Shown piece by piece: positions 32,441 to 41,975 of a stretch of 64,000 nt of DNA (position 1 is the first letter of the stretch; the number at the start of each line of letters is the position of its first letter). This stretch comes from Desmodus rotundus (taxonomy: Eukaryota; Chordata; Mammalia; Chiroptera; Phyllostomidae), in NCBI RefSeq assembly GCF_022682495.2, contig NC_071398.1, positions 95,073,705 through 95,137,704 on the forward strand. Reading direction: 5' to 3'. Below the pieces are notes generated by a model. That model was not told the DNA's origin. It searched no databases and was given only the letters and a program-made list of their open reading frames with translations. A program made the translations under genes and the position numbers.

Positions 32441-34109
32441 CCCTCATAGGGCGAAGGTTGGGCATGAGGTGGGACAGGCATGATTGATGAGTATAGGCTG
32501 GACCAACCTTTGGAGTAGATTTGTCCTAATAGTAGGATTTTAGCAGCACTCAGAAGCCTCTGCTTCTCGCCAGAAAAGTACCCTCCACCTGCACGTGTAC
32601 ACGTGTACATGGCATGTTCTCTTCCCTTAATGAGGAGCCACACAATTGACATAACAGTTTCCTGGCCGGCCAGGGACTCTTTAGAATGACTGTACGGAAA
32701 ACTGGCAGCCTGGGACCCCCGGACCCTATTCCTGCCAGAATGGAAAGAGAGAAGCCATCCAGCGGTGGCAGTGTGGGGAAGAAGGGAGGAAGTGTCCGGA
32801 AAAGACATCTCAAGTGCCCCTAGTTGTGGGAGTGGCCGCGGATGTGAAGATGAGGGTGGCCCCAGCTGCTGTCCCTGGAGGGTTTCTCCGGCCCCGCCCT
32901 CAGATGTACCGTTTTGTTCCTCAGGGTTCTCGGGGATTAAAAAGGGCCAATATCATAAAAATATCCAACCTATGATTTGGGAAGGACAAATCATTTCTGT
33001 CCTTACATGGCATATCAGTCGTGAGCCTGTACGTACATCTACATCTGAACCAACAAAATGGGAAAACGGGTGTAATAACTAAGCAATGCATGACCAAGAA
33101 ATGTGTTTTTTTCCATTGCTGAACAAATGGTAGAATAGTTCTTTATAGCCTGTGTCCTAATTCTCCCTGTTCCCTTCAACATGAACTTTTAAAGACACCC
33201 AGAACTTACTGGAAGTGTCTGGTCCAAAGCCATCGTCACTTCAGATGGAAAGCTTGGTTTCTGTTAGCACCGGCTTGCCCAGACCTGTCTCGGAGAGACA
33301 GACACTCAGAGTATTATCCCACATTCCCTTGGTGGGTAGTGAAGTTAACCCCTACTTCACCCACCTGGGAATAATTCAGGCAATCAGATTGAAGCCATGG
33401 TGGAGGGCAAGTTCATGCACACAGGTTGCCCTCTCCTCAGTGGGTTACCTCCCCCTCTCACCCCGTTACCACACTTATCAGGAAGTGGATTAAAACAACG
33501 CCTCACTTTCCCTGGGATAGTGACCCACCACTTGAGAAATGCCACCTTCCTCGCGAACCACATTGTCATTTGTTACCTGCTAATCGTTCATTAACCTCCC
33601 AGGCACCTCTCAGAAGCTAAGACCTCACCTTCATTTGCGAAGGTGGTTCACTGGGTCCCCCTTTAATAAAATTACAACTTCAGGAAACAAATCATTTATA
33701 TCAAATGCAACCCCATGGCTTCCTTTGTGGTACTCATTTCAGGCAGGTGCTATTAGGTAATTCAATCACTGGGTTACAGAAATCCGCCACAGAATTAATG
33801 AGGAATGAACTCAGATTCTGAATACGAGATTTTCTGAGTAAGTGGCTGCGAATGAAAAAGCAGGAGCCGAGCCTGTAATCACAGCGCGTGGCAACAATAC
33901 ACAACGGCACGGTGAGCACAGTCCTCGCTTCCGTCTGCTCTCGGTTCACAACCTCTTGTTGGGCCAGAAGAGCCTATTGCGTCCACCAGCCACAGCCTTC
34001 CACATTTCCTAGCTTCCTAATACTTCTTTCACACTTTTTCAGGGGAACTGAATACATTCTGAGTCTCACTGCTGTTTTGAATAAACCTTGGTTAATCCCC
34101 AAGGCTGAT
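32441..34109. other. Unannotated non-coding stretch
   Basis: No gene supported. 33640-33890 is AT-rich and repeat-free, listed separately. The 187-codon minus frame 32245-32808 overlaps the MER5A-like relic and is not a gene. Confidence 0.4.
33640..33890. other. Candidate conserved non-coding element
   Basis: Holds CTTTAATAAAATTACAACTT, ATCATTTATATCAAATGCAA, TATTAGGTAATTCAATCACT and GAATTAATGAGGAATGAACT, which give several homeodomain-type ATTA/TAAT sites without repeat structure. Function not shown. Confidence 0.25.
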
Positions 34110-34795
34110 CCTTCCTTAAAAAGAGTATCTCCACCACAGCCCCTTCAGTCTCTACGCTCGTCTGGCCTCCCAGCTGGCCCACCGGTACCTGGCCTCCCTC
34201 CCTGGCAGGACATTGGCCTCAAAGCTACCAGGGTGACCTTCCCAGAACTCATATCCCACGGCCACATCACAGCCCTGCTTACCACCCTCCATTTATCATC
34301 TCTTAGTCTTCTGAACATGGCGTATGAAACCCTTCGTGACCAGCACCTGCTTGCCTTTCCAGCCTCACCCCTCCTTGTTCCCCTGCAGGAATGCATCCAG
34401 AATCCCAGCCACACCCAGTGCTCAGCCTTTCTGAGTATTCTGTGCTCTTTCATAGGGCCGTGCTGTTCCTCCCACTAGAGTGCCCACTCCGACCTTATTC
34501 TTATCTTTCAAGTCCATCTTGACCAGTGCCTCCTCCTCCAACCCTCTCTGATGCCCTTCTAACCTCCTTCCCTAGACTGAGTTGGGTGCCTTTTCTCCGT
34601 GCACCTGGGGACAGAGCTTAGTCATTGAACACAGCGCTCATCAGCATCATAGTTGGAAGAGCCTTTCTGTCCAGCTGGACGGGCAGCTCCTTGGGAGCAG
34701 TGCTGCATAGTGCTTAGCCTTGTATTTCCAACGCTGGGCAAAGGGTGGATATATAACAGATACTGGATGGGTGAATGAACCAGTAATAGAATAAA
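34110..34795 (+). repeat. L2 LINE relic, ORF2 end plus 3' UTR
   Basis: The order is L2: CCACATCACAGCCCTGCTTA, CTTCTGAACATGGCGTATGA, AACCCTTCGTGACCAGCACC, GCTGTTCCTCCCACTAGAGT, CCTCTCTGATGCCCTTCTAA, GGACGGGCAGCTCCTTGGGA and a tail GATACTGGATGGGTGAATGA. The early part corresponds to the 'LLKTLQWLPIALRIKSKLLNMAYKALHDL' coding end of L2 ORF2. Indels and stops disrupt it. Confidence 0.75.
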
Positions 34796-35364
34796 TGAAA
34801 TCATGGTTGAACAAACCAAAGAACCCAGTAACACAAGTTATGCCAATTCTAGCAGCCATGCTTCCATTCCCACCTCTGGGCAGAAGCATTTGAAAAGTTG
34901 ATTTTCATAACCTGAAATTCAACCAATGAAGACATGGCCCAGAATGAGGGAGTCTCCTTACAGCTGGTGACGGCATCGCTGCATCTCCCTCCTCCTACTG
35001 TTTAGTAAATATCTGAAAAACTGGACTCTGCAGCGTGGGTGGGTTGCTTCCCTGCGGCTGGAAACCTCTGTCAGTACGACCCACGGGGTGACCCACGTTG
35101 CCTTCCCAGGGGCCCGGCATCCAGCCCCCCCCCCGGGAGTCTCCCCGACGCTGTGCGCTGGGTCTGTTTTTCACGGAGTTGTGGTCGCCTGGCATTTATC
35201 ACGCTGTGCTTCATCAGGGAGCTAATCAGGCCTGAGTTTTTAATACCGTGTTCGTCATGCCCACTTACCTTAAAATCAAGTCCATTCAGCCACTAGTGGG
35301 TCCTCTTCAGGCATTCTGGTAGTTTTGGCATTTAAACTTTAGAATTTTTCATACAGGAACCCTA

Positions 35365-35365
<1 letters not shown>
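34796..35365. other. Unannotated non-coding stretch
   Basis: No gene or repeat recognised, apart from short homopolymer C at about 35128-35135. Confidence 0.4.
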
Positions 35366-35411
<46 letters not shown>

Positions 35412-35420
35412 TTTTTTTTT
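35366..35420 (+). repeat. Compound microsatellite (CA)n(TA)n(T)n
   Basis: About 16 CA units run directly into about 6 TA units and a 10-nt T run. Likely length-polymorphic. Confidence 0.95.
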
Positions 35421-35488
35421 ACCAAGCATCCCTTGTATATAAATATTCAATCCCCAGAGATAAAGCTGCTATGAAGGAAGTGTCTGTA

Positions 35489-35990
35489 TGTTAGTTTCCT
35501 GGTGATGCTGTAAAAATTACCTAACACCAACTTAGAGGCTCAAAACAATCCACTTTTATTACCTTGCAGTTCTGTGGGTCAGAAGCCTGCCCTGGGTCTC
35601 CCAGGGCTGGAATCCAAGTGTGCGAAGGGCAGGCTTCTTTCCGGAGCCTTAGAGGGGAGCCTGTTTCCCTGCCTTTTCCACTTTCTAGAGGCGTCCACAC
35701 TCCCTGGTTTGCGTCTCCTCCGCCATCTCCAAAGCCAGCCGTGGCTGGAAGGGCCTTGCTCACATCATGTCACTCTGGCCTCTGCTTCTGCCTCCCCCTC
35801 CCCATTTTAAGGACCCTTGTGAGAATATTGGGCCTACCTGGTTAATCAAAAATAATCTCCCTACTTTCAGGTCAGCTGATTAGCAGCCTTAATTATACCT
35901 TAATTTTCTGCTGCCATGTAAGGTGACATAATCACAGACTCTGGGAATTCAGACATGGACATCTTTGGCTGGAGGGATTCTACCACAGTT
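35489..35990 (-). mobile_element. MaLR/MLT1-like LTR, reverse orientation
   Basis: TGTTAGTTTCCTGGTGATGC, TTACCTTGCAGTTCTGTGGG, TTTTCCACTTTCTAGAGGCG, ATCTCCAAAGCCAGCCGTGG, TCACTCTGGCCTCTGCTTCT, CATGTAAGGTGACATAATCA and CATGGACATCTTTGGCTGGA follow the order of a familiar old LTR in reverse. About 500 bp. The pentamer GTATG occurs at 35486-35490 and 35991-35995 and might be the target duplication. Subfamily not assigned. Confidence 0.65.
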
Positions 35991-36044
35991 GTATGCCTCT
36001 GACCTTTCTGGAAGATGTCCTTCATACAACCTTGTGGGTGCAGT

Positions 36045-36205
36045 GTGGACCTCTCACCAACAGAACATTGTCACCTGAAAGCTCTTGAGAAATGCAGACT
36101 CCAGGCCCCACCCCAGACCTTCAGAGTCAAAACCTAATTTTCACCCCCTGCCATTATGTGTATGCGCAGTGAGTTTGAGAAGCACCACTCCAGAGCTTCC
36201 CGAAA
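36045..36205 (+). mobile_element. MER5A-like hAT relic
   Basis: TTGTCACCTGAAAGCTCTTG, AGAAATGCAGACTCCAGGCC, CCACCCCAGACCTTCAGAGT and GTGAGTTTGAGAAGCACCAC match the MER5-type order, ending in the 'TTTGAGAAGCACTG' terminus. Non-coding. Confidence 0.7.
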
Positions 36206-37655
36206 GGGCAGAGACCTTGAACTTGGTGTTGGACAGAGAGTGGTCTCATCAGGAAACATGTCTGTAATATTAAAGGGTTCTTGAGGAGAACAATCAAGAG
36301 CCCCCCTGCCCCATCAGAGCTCAGAACAAATAGCGATAGAAGACCAGAAGTGTGCCCGGTTCCTTGCCATGGGCCCTCTGTGTTTGCATGGACGTGGAAA
36401 GCAGAAGATGAGCTCTGCACAGCTCCCGAAGGGGCTTTGTCCCTGGACGTTGCAGACAGATTAGCCTCTTTTAGTCCCAATTCTCCGTTCCCAGGACAGA
36501 GAATCTGATGGACCGAGGTCAGGTCAGGTCAGCTGTGCCCACCAGGTGCAGGAACCTGAGGTCTTGGGACTGATCCCTCCAACTTTGTGGGGACACATTG
36601 GAAGGAGGGTGATTCTTGGAGAAAAGCGGTCTTTTTCAAGTTTGCTGGGTACCCAAAAGAATCTACTGAAAGCTGGTATCTATCCTACCTTAATATGTTA
36701 AAACTTGCTTTCCATCAATAACCAAAAAAAAAAAACAAAAGAAGGAAAACCTTGAGACTATGAATGTCTAATAAAAAAGCCTTAAAATAGTTCCAATTCA
36801 TACTTAGAATCAATGTCATCGAAATGCCAGTTCTAGCAACATCCTCAGGGTTCTGTCTCCCCTGCTTACTCAGTAGTTCGGTGGCCTGGACTCCTTTGGA
36901 GAGGATGCTTCTCCTTCCCAGTGAGGTAGCTTCCCCAGCTAGTTCAAGGCCCTCCCACATGCTGTTTTTTTTGTTTTGTTTTGTTTTCCTGGTGCGAAGA
37001 GGGTCCTTTTCCAAGAAGACATTTTCTCGGAGAGACTGCCAAATCCACTTATGCTGTAATTAGTTTTTATGAACGTGCCACCCACCAGACCTAAAGTTCT
37101 TTTCCAGCATAGATTCCGTCTCACTCATCCTACATCTGTGGAGCCTATGACAGTGTCTGGCTCAGAGTGGCTAACTAGTACGTGTTTTTGACCCTATGAA
37201 TGAGTGAGAGTCATTATTCCTCAAAGGTGGCATCATACTGTGCTCAGCGAGACATCGTGTACCAGGAGACCATGCCAGGAGAGGGTCCCGATGTTCAGGT
37301 TTGCTGGGCCCCTCTGGAATCACCTGGCTGGGGCCCCAGGGAAGGAAAGGGGAACTCTCAGAGGCCTGGCGGTGTGACAGAAGGCACAGGGCTGGCGGCT
37401 CCACAGCTCACAATTAAATTCTCCTCCAGGCCACCCCGTTCTCCTCCAGGTCCTGCTTTCTCCTTTGGGGAAAGGAAAAGGACTCTTGCTTTCCCCCAAA
37501 GACACAACATCCCTGTCTCTGCGTTAGCCCTCCCAAAGCCCTCCACCTCCCTGCAGGATGCGCTTAGATCATGAAACCAGGAGTGTTACTTCTCAGAGGT
37601 GCCACCTGGCAGCCGTCACAGGGTCCTTCTGGGGGCAGGGGGGTGTAGAGACCCT
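36206..37655. other. Unannotated non-coding stretch
   Basis: No gene supported. Short low-complexity tracts lie at 36723-36741 (A-rich) and about 36964-36986 (TTTTG repeats). Frames up to 124 codons show no recognisable content. Confidence 0.4.
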
Positions 37656-38230
37656 TTGTGAATATTTATTTCAATTGCAGTAAAAAACAAACAACCCTTT
37701 AGACTTCATAATCCATCATCCTGCTACAAAGCCAATATTACAGGGCTCAAATATCTTTATCATGACCGTGGTTTATTCTAAAAATGTACGTCGTAACTGC
37801 TAAAATAATAAAAAAATAGCCTTGGCATGACAGTCGCCTGACATAAATGAAAACACAATTTAATAAAATGGCATTTTAGGAATTTAAACTGAAGCAAATA
37901 TTTGACATGCTTTATTTAAGTCAATTTGCTGTGCACGCTCCACGGTTTCGACCACAAGCGAGTTTTGTTGTATTACACGCTCGCTGTTCTGGGCTCTGAG
38001 ACTTGCTGCTGAAGAAGCAAAAGCTGCGGAATCCAAGGGGACCAAATTCTGAGGGTCCCACGGGCCCTCCCTTGTCTCCATTGGCAGGAACACTTGGCTG
38101 GATTTGGCAGGAAGTTGTTTAACAAAACAACTAACTACATCACTCTTGCAAAGCGAGAGGGAGATACTCACCTGCGTGATGGTGGCGTTTTTACTACAGA
38201 AACATTAAGCTGCTTTGAGTAATCTTACCC
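37656..38230. other. AT-rich candidate conserved non-coding element
   Basis: A long AT-rich, repeat-free block with GAATATTTATTTCAATTGCA, ACTTCATAATCCATCATCCT, GCCAATATTACAGGGCTCAA, AAATAGCCTTGGCATGACAG and AACACAATTTAATAAAATGG, then a more GC-balanced part to 38230. A minus-strand frame of 95 codons (37884-38171) is not recognised. Looks undegraded, but this needs alignment. Confidence 0.3.
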
Positions 38231-39904
38231 CAGTCCAAAAATGTTTTCTCCATAAACCCTAAGCCGAATGATTTCTGTGTGTGCACTCATTGTAAATACC
38301 ATCTCTTTCTAAACTTTCTAGGAAAGCAATCTGCCAGTTCTAGGATGTTAATACTAGCACTTCAGTGTGGAAACTGAGGCACAGATAGGCTCATTAAGTT
38401 ACTCTCAGGCCCTTTCAGAAAAAGTGTGCCATCAGTAGAAGAAACTGGATTGGCAGTGACCAAATAGTACTGGTTTTGATTTGGAATTTCAGATATTAAT
38501 CCTACTTCTTCCTTTGGCAGCTTCCTGCAGGAGTAAGTTACAGATCTGATTTAAGAGTTTCCTAGCAGCTTATAGTTACAGAAACTGTACTGGACCACGG
38601 CTATTGCCCGCTTTCCGTGGGCACTCGCCTGGCACAATGGCCTGCGTCCTGGAAGGGGCTCTGAAGTGCGAGTGGCAGGGCTGGTGACTCCCAGTCAGGC
38701 CGGGAGCTTCACAGCGTAGGTGGTGCGATCTGGTCGTGGTCTAGAACAATGGGTGGTGGCCTGTGCTGTCACTTTTGCTTTGGGGCAAAGGTCTTTTCCA
38801 GCTCTTGAGCTCAAGTGCCCTTTGAGGATGAGGGTATACTTTACAGACAAAATGAAGAACCTGGATGTGGGGGGCATCTAGATACCCCTAAATGGGGGAT
38901 TTCACACACTCAGACATTCACACGCACACTATAGAGCCTGTCTCCGCCATTTGTGAGACTTCAGTTCCATTTACAGAAAAAGGAAAATAACGTTAAAAGT
39001 GCACTATAAGATGGCCCCGTACCCAGAGAGCTCGACATTTCACAGAGTGCCACGCTCTGTCCATCAGAAGGAGTTTAGATGCAGCCCTGTGAGACCGGCG
39101 TCAGACAGGGTAAAGTCCTAGCTCTTCAGAATTACCATCAGGCCCAGTCACTGATCCGGCTGGGAAATGTCCCTTTCTAAAAGCCGGTGCCCTGTGCCCA
39201 CGTCGCTCACCCCCAGGGTCAGTCACAGAGGTGAGATGGTTTGGAGGCACATGAACAAACTCGGGCAATGGGAGCTCAGAGGGTGTCCAGGCAACCGCGA
39301 GATGAAGAGATGGAGGGAAGAGCCACCAAAATCAAGGGAAGCAGGGAACTGGAAGCCAAAGGGCAGAGCGCATTACATTTTCCTCCGAGAGAGCCTGCGA
39401 ACAGGCCCTGTCCCTCCACACCACTTTCTCTCCCATCTAGGATATTTTTTTAAAGGGTGAAAATGATCAGTTCACAGCAAAGTTCATCTTAAGTAATCTT
39501 ACCAGGTAATTGAAAAAAAAATATTTCAGTTATTTGGTTAAAAAAATGCTTATGGTTACCAAATTAGAACTCTCCTGGTAGAAGGGAGACACCATAGTTC
39601 CTCCGCCTGCCCAGAGGAAACTAGGTGTTAGAGAACAGAAACCGTTGGCCCAGCAAGCAGTGGCTCCTGATTTTCCAGTAGAAAACAAGAAAAACCCTTC
39701 CAAGATGATTCAGTAAATACCCTGTGAAGTACGTCTATTTGTTCTATAAGCTGCAGCCCCTGCCTTCGAAGAAGCCGTGGTCTATTTCTAGGGGAAGGCC
39801 TGACACGTCCTTAGAAAACAACATACTGTCTCTTCATGTGCTCGCTCAACGGCGCTGCCGGAGATAGAGGGAGAGACGCAGGGACTAGCTTGGAGCACAT
39901 AGCT
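38231..39904. other. Unannotated non-coding stretch with a MIR trace
   Basis: No gene supported. GTGGAAACTGAGGCACAGAT followed by AGGCTCATTAAGTTACTCTC at about 38369-38406 is a short reverse MIR core. The remainder is unassigned. Confidence 0.4.
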
Positions 39905-40322
39905 GTATTAATTAGCTATTGCTGATGACAGATTGCCCCAAATCTAGTGATTTAAAACAATTATCACTTATCTGGCAGTTCCTGATGATCAGGAATCTGA
40001 AAGCAGTTTATTTGCTCGGTCAGGTTCAGGGTCTCCTGCAAGACTGTAGTCCAGCTGTCAGCCGGAGCTGCAGTCGTCTGAAGGTGCGGCTGGGGGAGGC
40101 TGTGCATCTGAGCGTACCCACACAGCTGTTGGGTGTTCTCAGCTCCTCAGCAGGGGGCCTGTCTGCAGGCACTTCACCGCAAGGCAGCTGGCTTGTGCTA
40201 GAGCTCGCCATCTGAGAGACGGCATGAGAGAGAGGGAGTCCCGAGACGGAAGCCACAGTCTTTTTATAACCTAACCTTGGAAGTAACATCCCATCAATTC
40301 TTCCTGTTTACTAGAAGTGAGG
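39905..40322 (-). mobile_element. MLT1-like LTR, reverse orientation
   Basis: TTAATTAGCTATTGCTGATG, CAGATTGCCCCAAATCTAGT, GATTTAAAACAATTATCACT, GAGCTGCAGTCGTCTGAAGG and CCGCAAGGCAGCTGGCTTGT, then CGGAAGCCACAGTCTTTTTA and TAACCTAACCTTGGAAGTAA, follow in reverse the order of the family seen at 16646-17120. It lacks part of the middle and its far end joins a second LTR fragment. Confidence 0.65.
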
Positions 40323-40675
40323 CGAGAAATCGAGCACACACTCCAAGTTCTGGAGGCGGGAAGTCGAAGATCAAGGTGTGGGCAGGGCTGGTTCCCCCTG
40401 AGGCCTCTCTCCTTGGCTCGCAGACAGCTATCTTCTCCCTGTATCTTCACATGGTCCTGTCTCAGCCCATGTGCACAGTGGGGGGCTCTGTGTTTCCCAA
40501 GCTCCTTATGAGGACAGTGGTCACATCAGATTACAGCCCACCCTAATGGCCTCATTTTAACTTTATCTCTTTAAGGGCCTCCTCTCTGAATACAGTCACA
40601 TTCTGAGGTTCTGAGGGTTAGGATATCGACGTGTGCATTTGGGGGGATAAGATTCAGCCCCCCACAAGGACTAAA
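40323..40675 (-). mobile_element. MLT1/MST-like LTR, reverse orientation
   Basis: AAGTTCTGGAGGCGGGAAGT, GAAGATCAAGGTGTGGGCAG, GAGGCCTCTCTCCTTGGCTC, ATCTTCACATGGTCCTGTCT, TAATGGCCTCATTTTAACTT, GAATACAGTCACATTCTGAG and TAAGATTCAGCCCCCCACAA match a reversed MLT1/MST LTR. Abuts the preceding LTR fragment. Confidence 0.75.
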
Positions 40676-40994
40676 TGAGCTACTAGAAGTGCTTAGAATG
40701 CTGCCTAGGACATGATGCCAGAAAGGGGCTTGTGTCACCACGGGCAGTTGGAAAGAAGCATGTGGAAAGCACATGGTCCATCTCTGAGCCACTCTCATGG
40801 AGGGACACCCCCTACTCAGCTCCTTTTTAAACCGTGTTTGGAGTTTTTGCGGTTTATGCAGCAGGTCAGAAGGAGCGTGCCGTCATCACTCAGTGCTCCT
40901 GCAGCGGACCATGCTCTCAGGACGGCGTGGCCCTGGTGAGGGTGGCTCTCCCGTCCCTGTGTCCACTTTGCCTCTCCCCGAACACAGTCACCAT

Positions 40995-41200
40995 ATCCAT
41001 AGTTTATAGGGTGTAGCTCATCTATTGTTTCTTATATGCTCTTCATAGCAATCCTGCCAAGCAGAAGTTGAAACTTTACAGATGGGAAAAGTGGGCCCAG
41101 AGAGGTTAAGTAACATGCCTGAACTCACACAGCCCATTAATGGCAGGGACAGGTTCAAAGCCAGGCATTTTCACACAGCACACTGCCCACCGATGAGGTG
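40995..41200 (-). repeat. MIR SINE relic
   Basis: ACTTTACAGATGGGAAAAGT, GGGCCCAGAGAGGTTAAGTA, ACATGCCTGAACTCACACAG and TGGCAGGGACAGGTTCAAAG are a reversed MIR core and tRNA-related part. Confidence 0.8.
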
Positions 41201-41569
41201 CCAGTCCAGGCGTGGGTGTCACCTTCTCTGGGTATAAACTTCTGCTTCAGCCCAGGAGTGCTGTGATGTCTCTGGCCCCCGACACTGACACACGAAGGCA
41301 GAGGGCCTGATTGAGCCCAGCCTAACGTGGAATGACCCAGGCGTGTCCCCAGGTGGTGGGGGAGAGGGACAAGAACCCCCACTGAGTGGGGGCTGCTTGG
41401 ACAGCCCACTGGTGTCACTGAGCTGCTCTCAGTCAGTGCGTCACTTGTCCTGCCTGTGCAAGCCAGAGATAAACGGCAGCAAGAGTTCTGGAGGGGACGT
41501 TGAGGGAGCATGAACCCATGGGAGGCGCAGTGGTGGGACCGTGGGAGGGGCTGGGGACAGATTGGAGAT

Positions 41570-41975
41570 GAAACCTGCACTAGGCAGCAGGAGCTGCCGG
41601 TACAAGGTCTCTGGGTGGTGGAAACAGCAGAGGCTTATCTTCTCCCCGTTCTGGACGTCTGGGCCCGGGGTGTCCACTGGGCCGACTCCTTTTGAGGGCC
41701 TTCAGGAGCGGGTCTGTCCCAGGCCTCTTTCCTTGACTTACAGATGTCCATCGTCTCACTTCGTCTCTTTCCACGGTCTTCCCTCTGTGTGCACCCGCGA
41801 CCTAATTTCCTCTTCCTACAAGGATGCCAGTCACATTGGGTTAGGGCCCACCCGGCGACCCTGTTTAATTTCATCACCTCTTAAAGGACCGTATCTCCAA
41901 ATACAATCACGTTCCAAGGTGCCTCAACATATGAACTCCCAGGGGGACACAGGCCAGCCCACACACTGCTGACCC
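41570..41975 (-). mobile_element. MLT1/MST-like LTR, reverse orientation
   Basis: GTCTCTGGGTGGTGGAAACA, CAGGCCTCTTTCCTTGACTT, ACAGATGTCCATCGTCTCAC, AGGATGCCAGTCACATTGGG, TTAGGGCCCACCCGGCGACC, CCGTATCTCCAAATACAATC and CAACATATGAACTCCCAGGG match the reversed consensus order. A second copy of the family found at 40323-40675, in the same orientation. Confidence 0.75.

Noticed and set aside
32245..32808. 187-codon minus-strand open frame
   Set aside because: Runs into a MER5A-like transposon relic and shows no protein similarity that I recognise.
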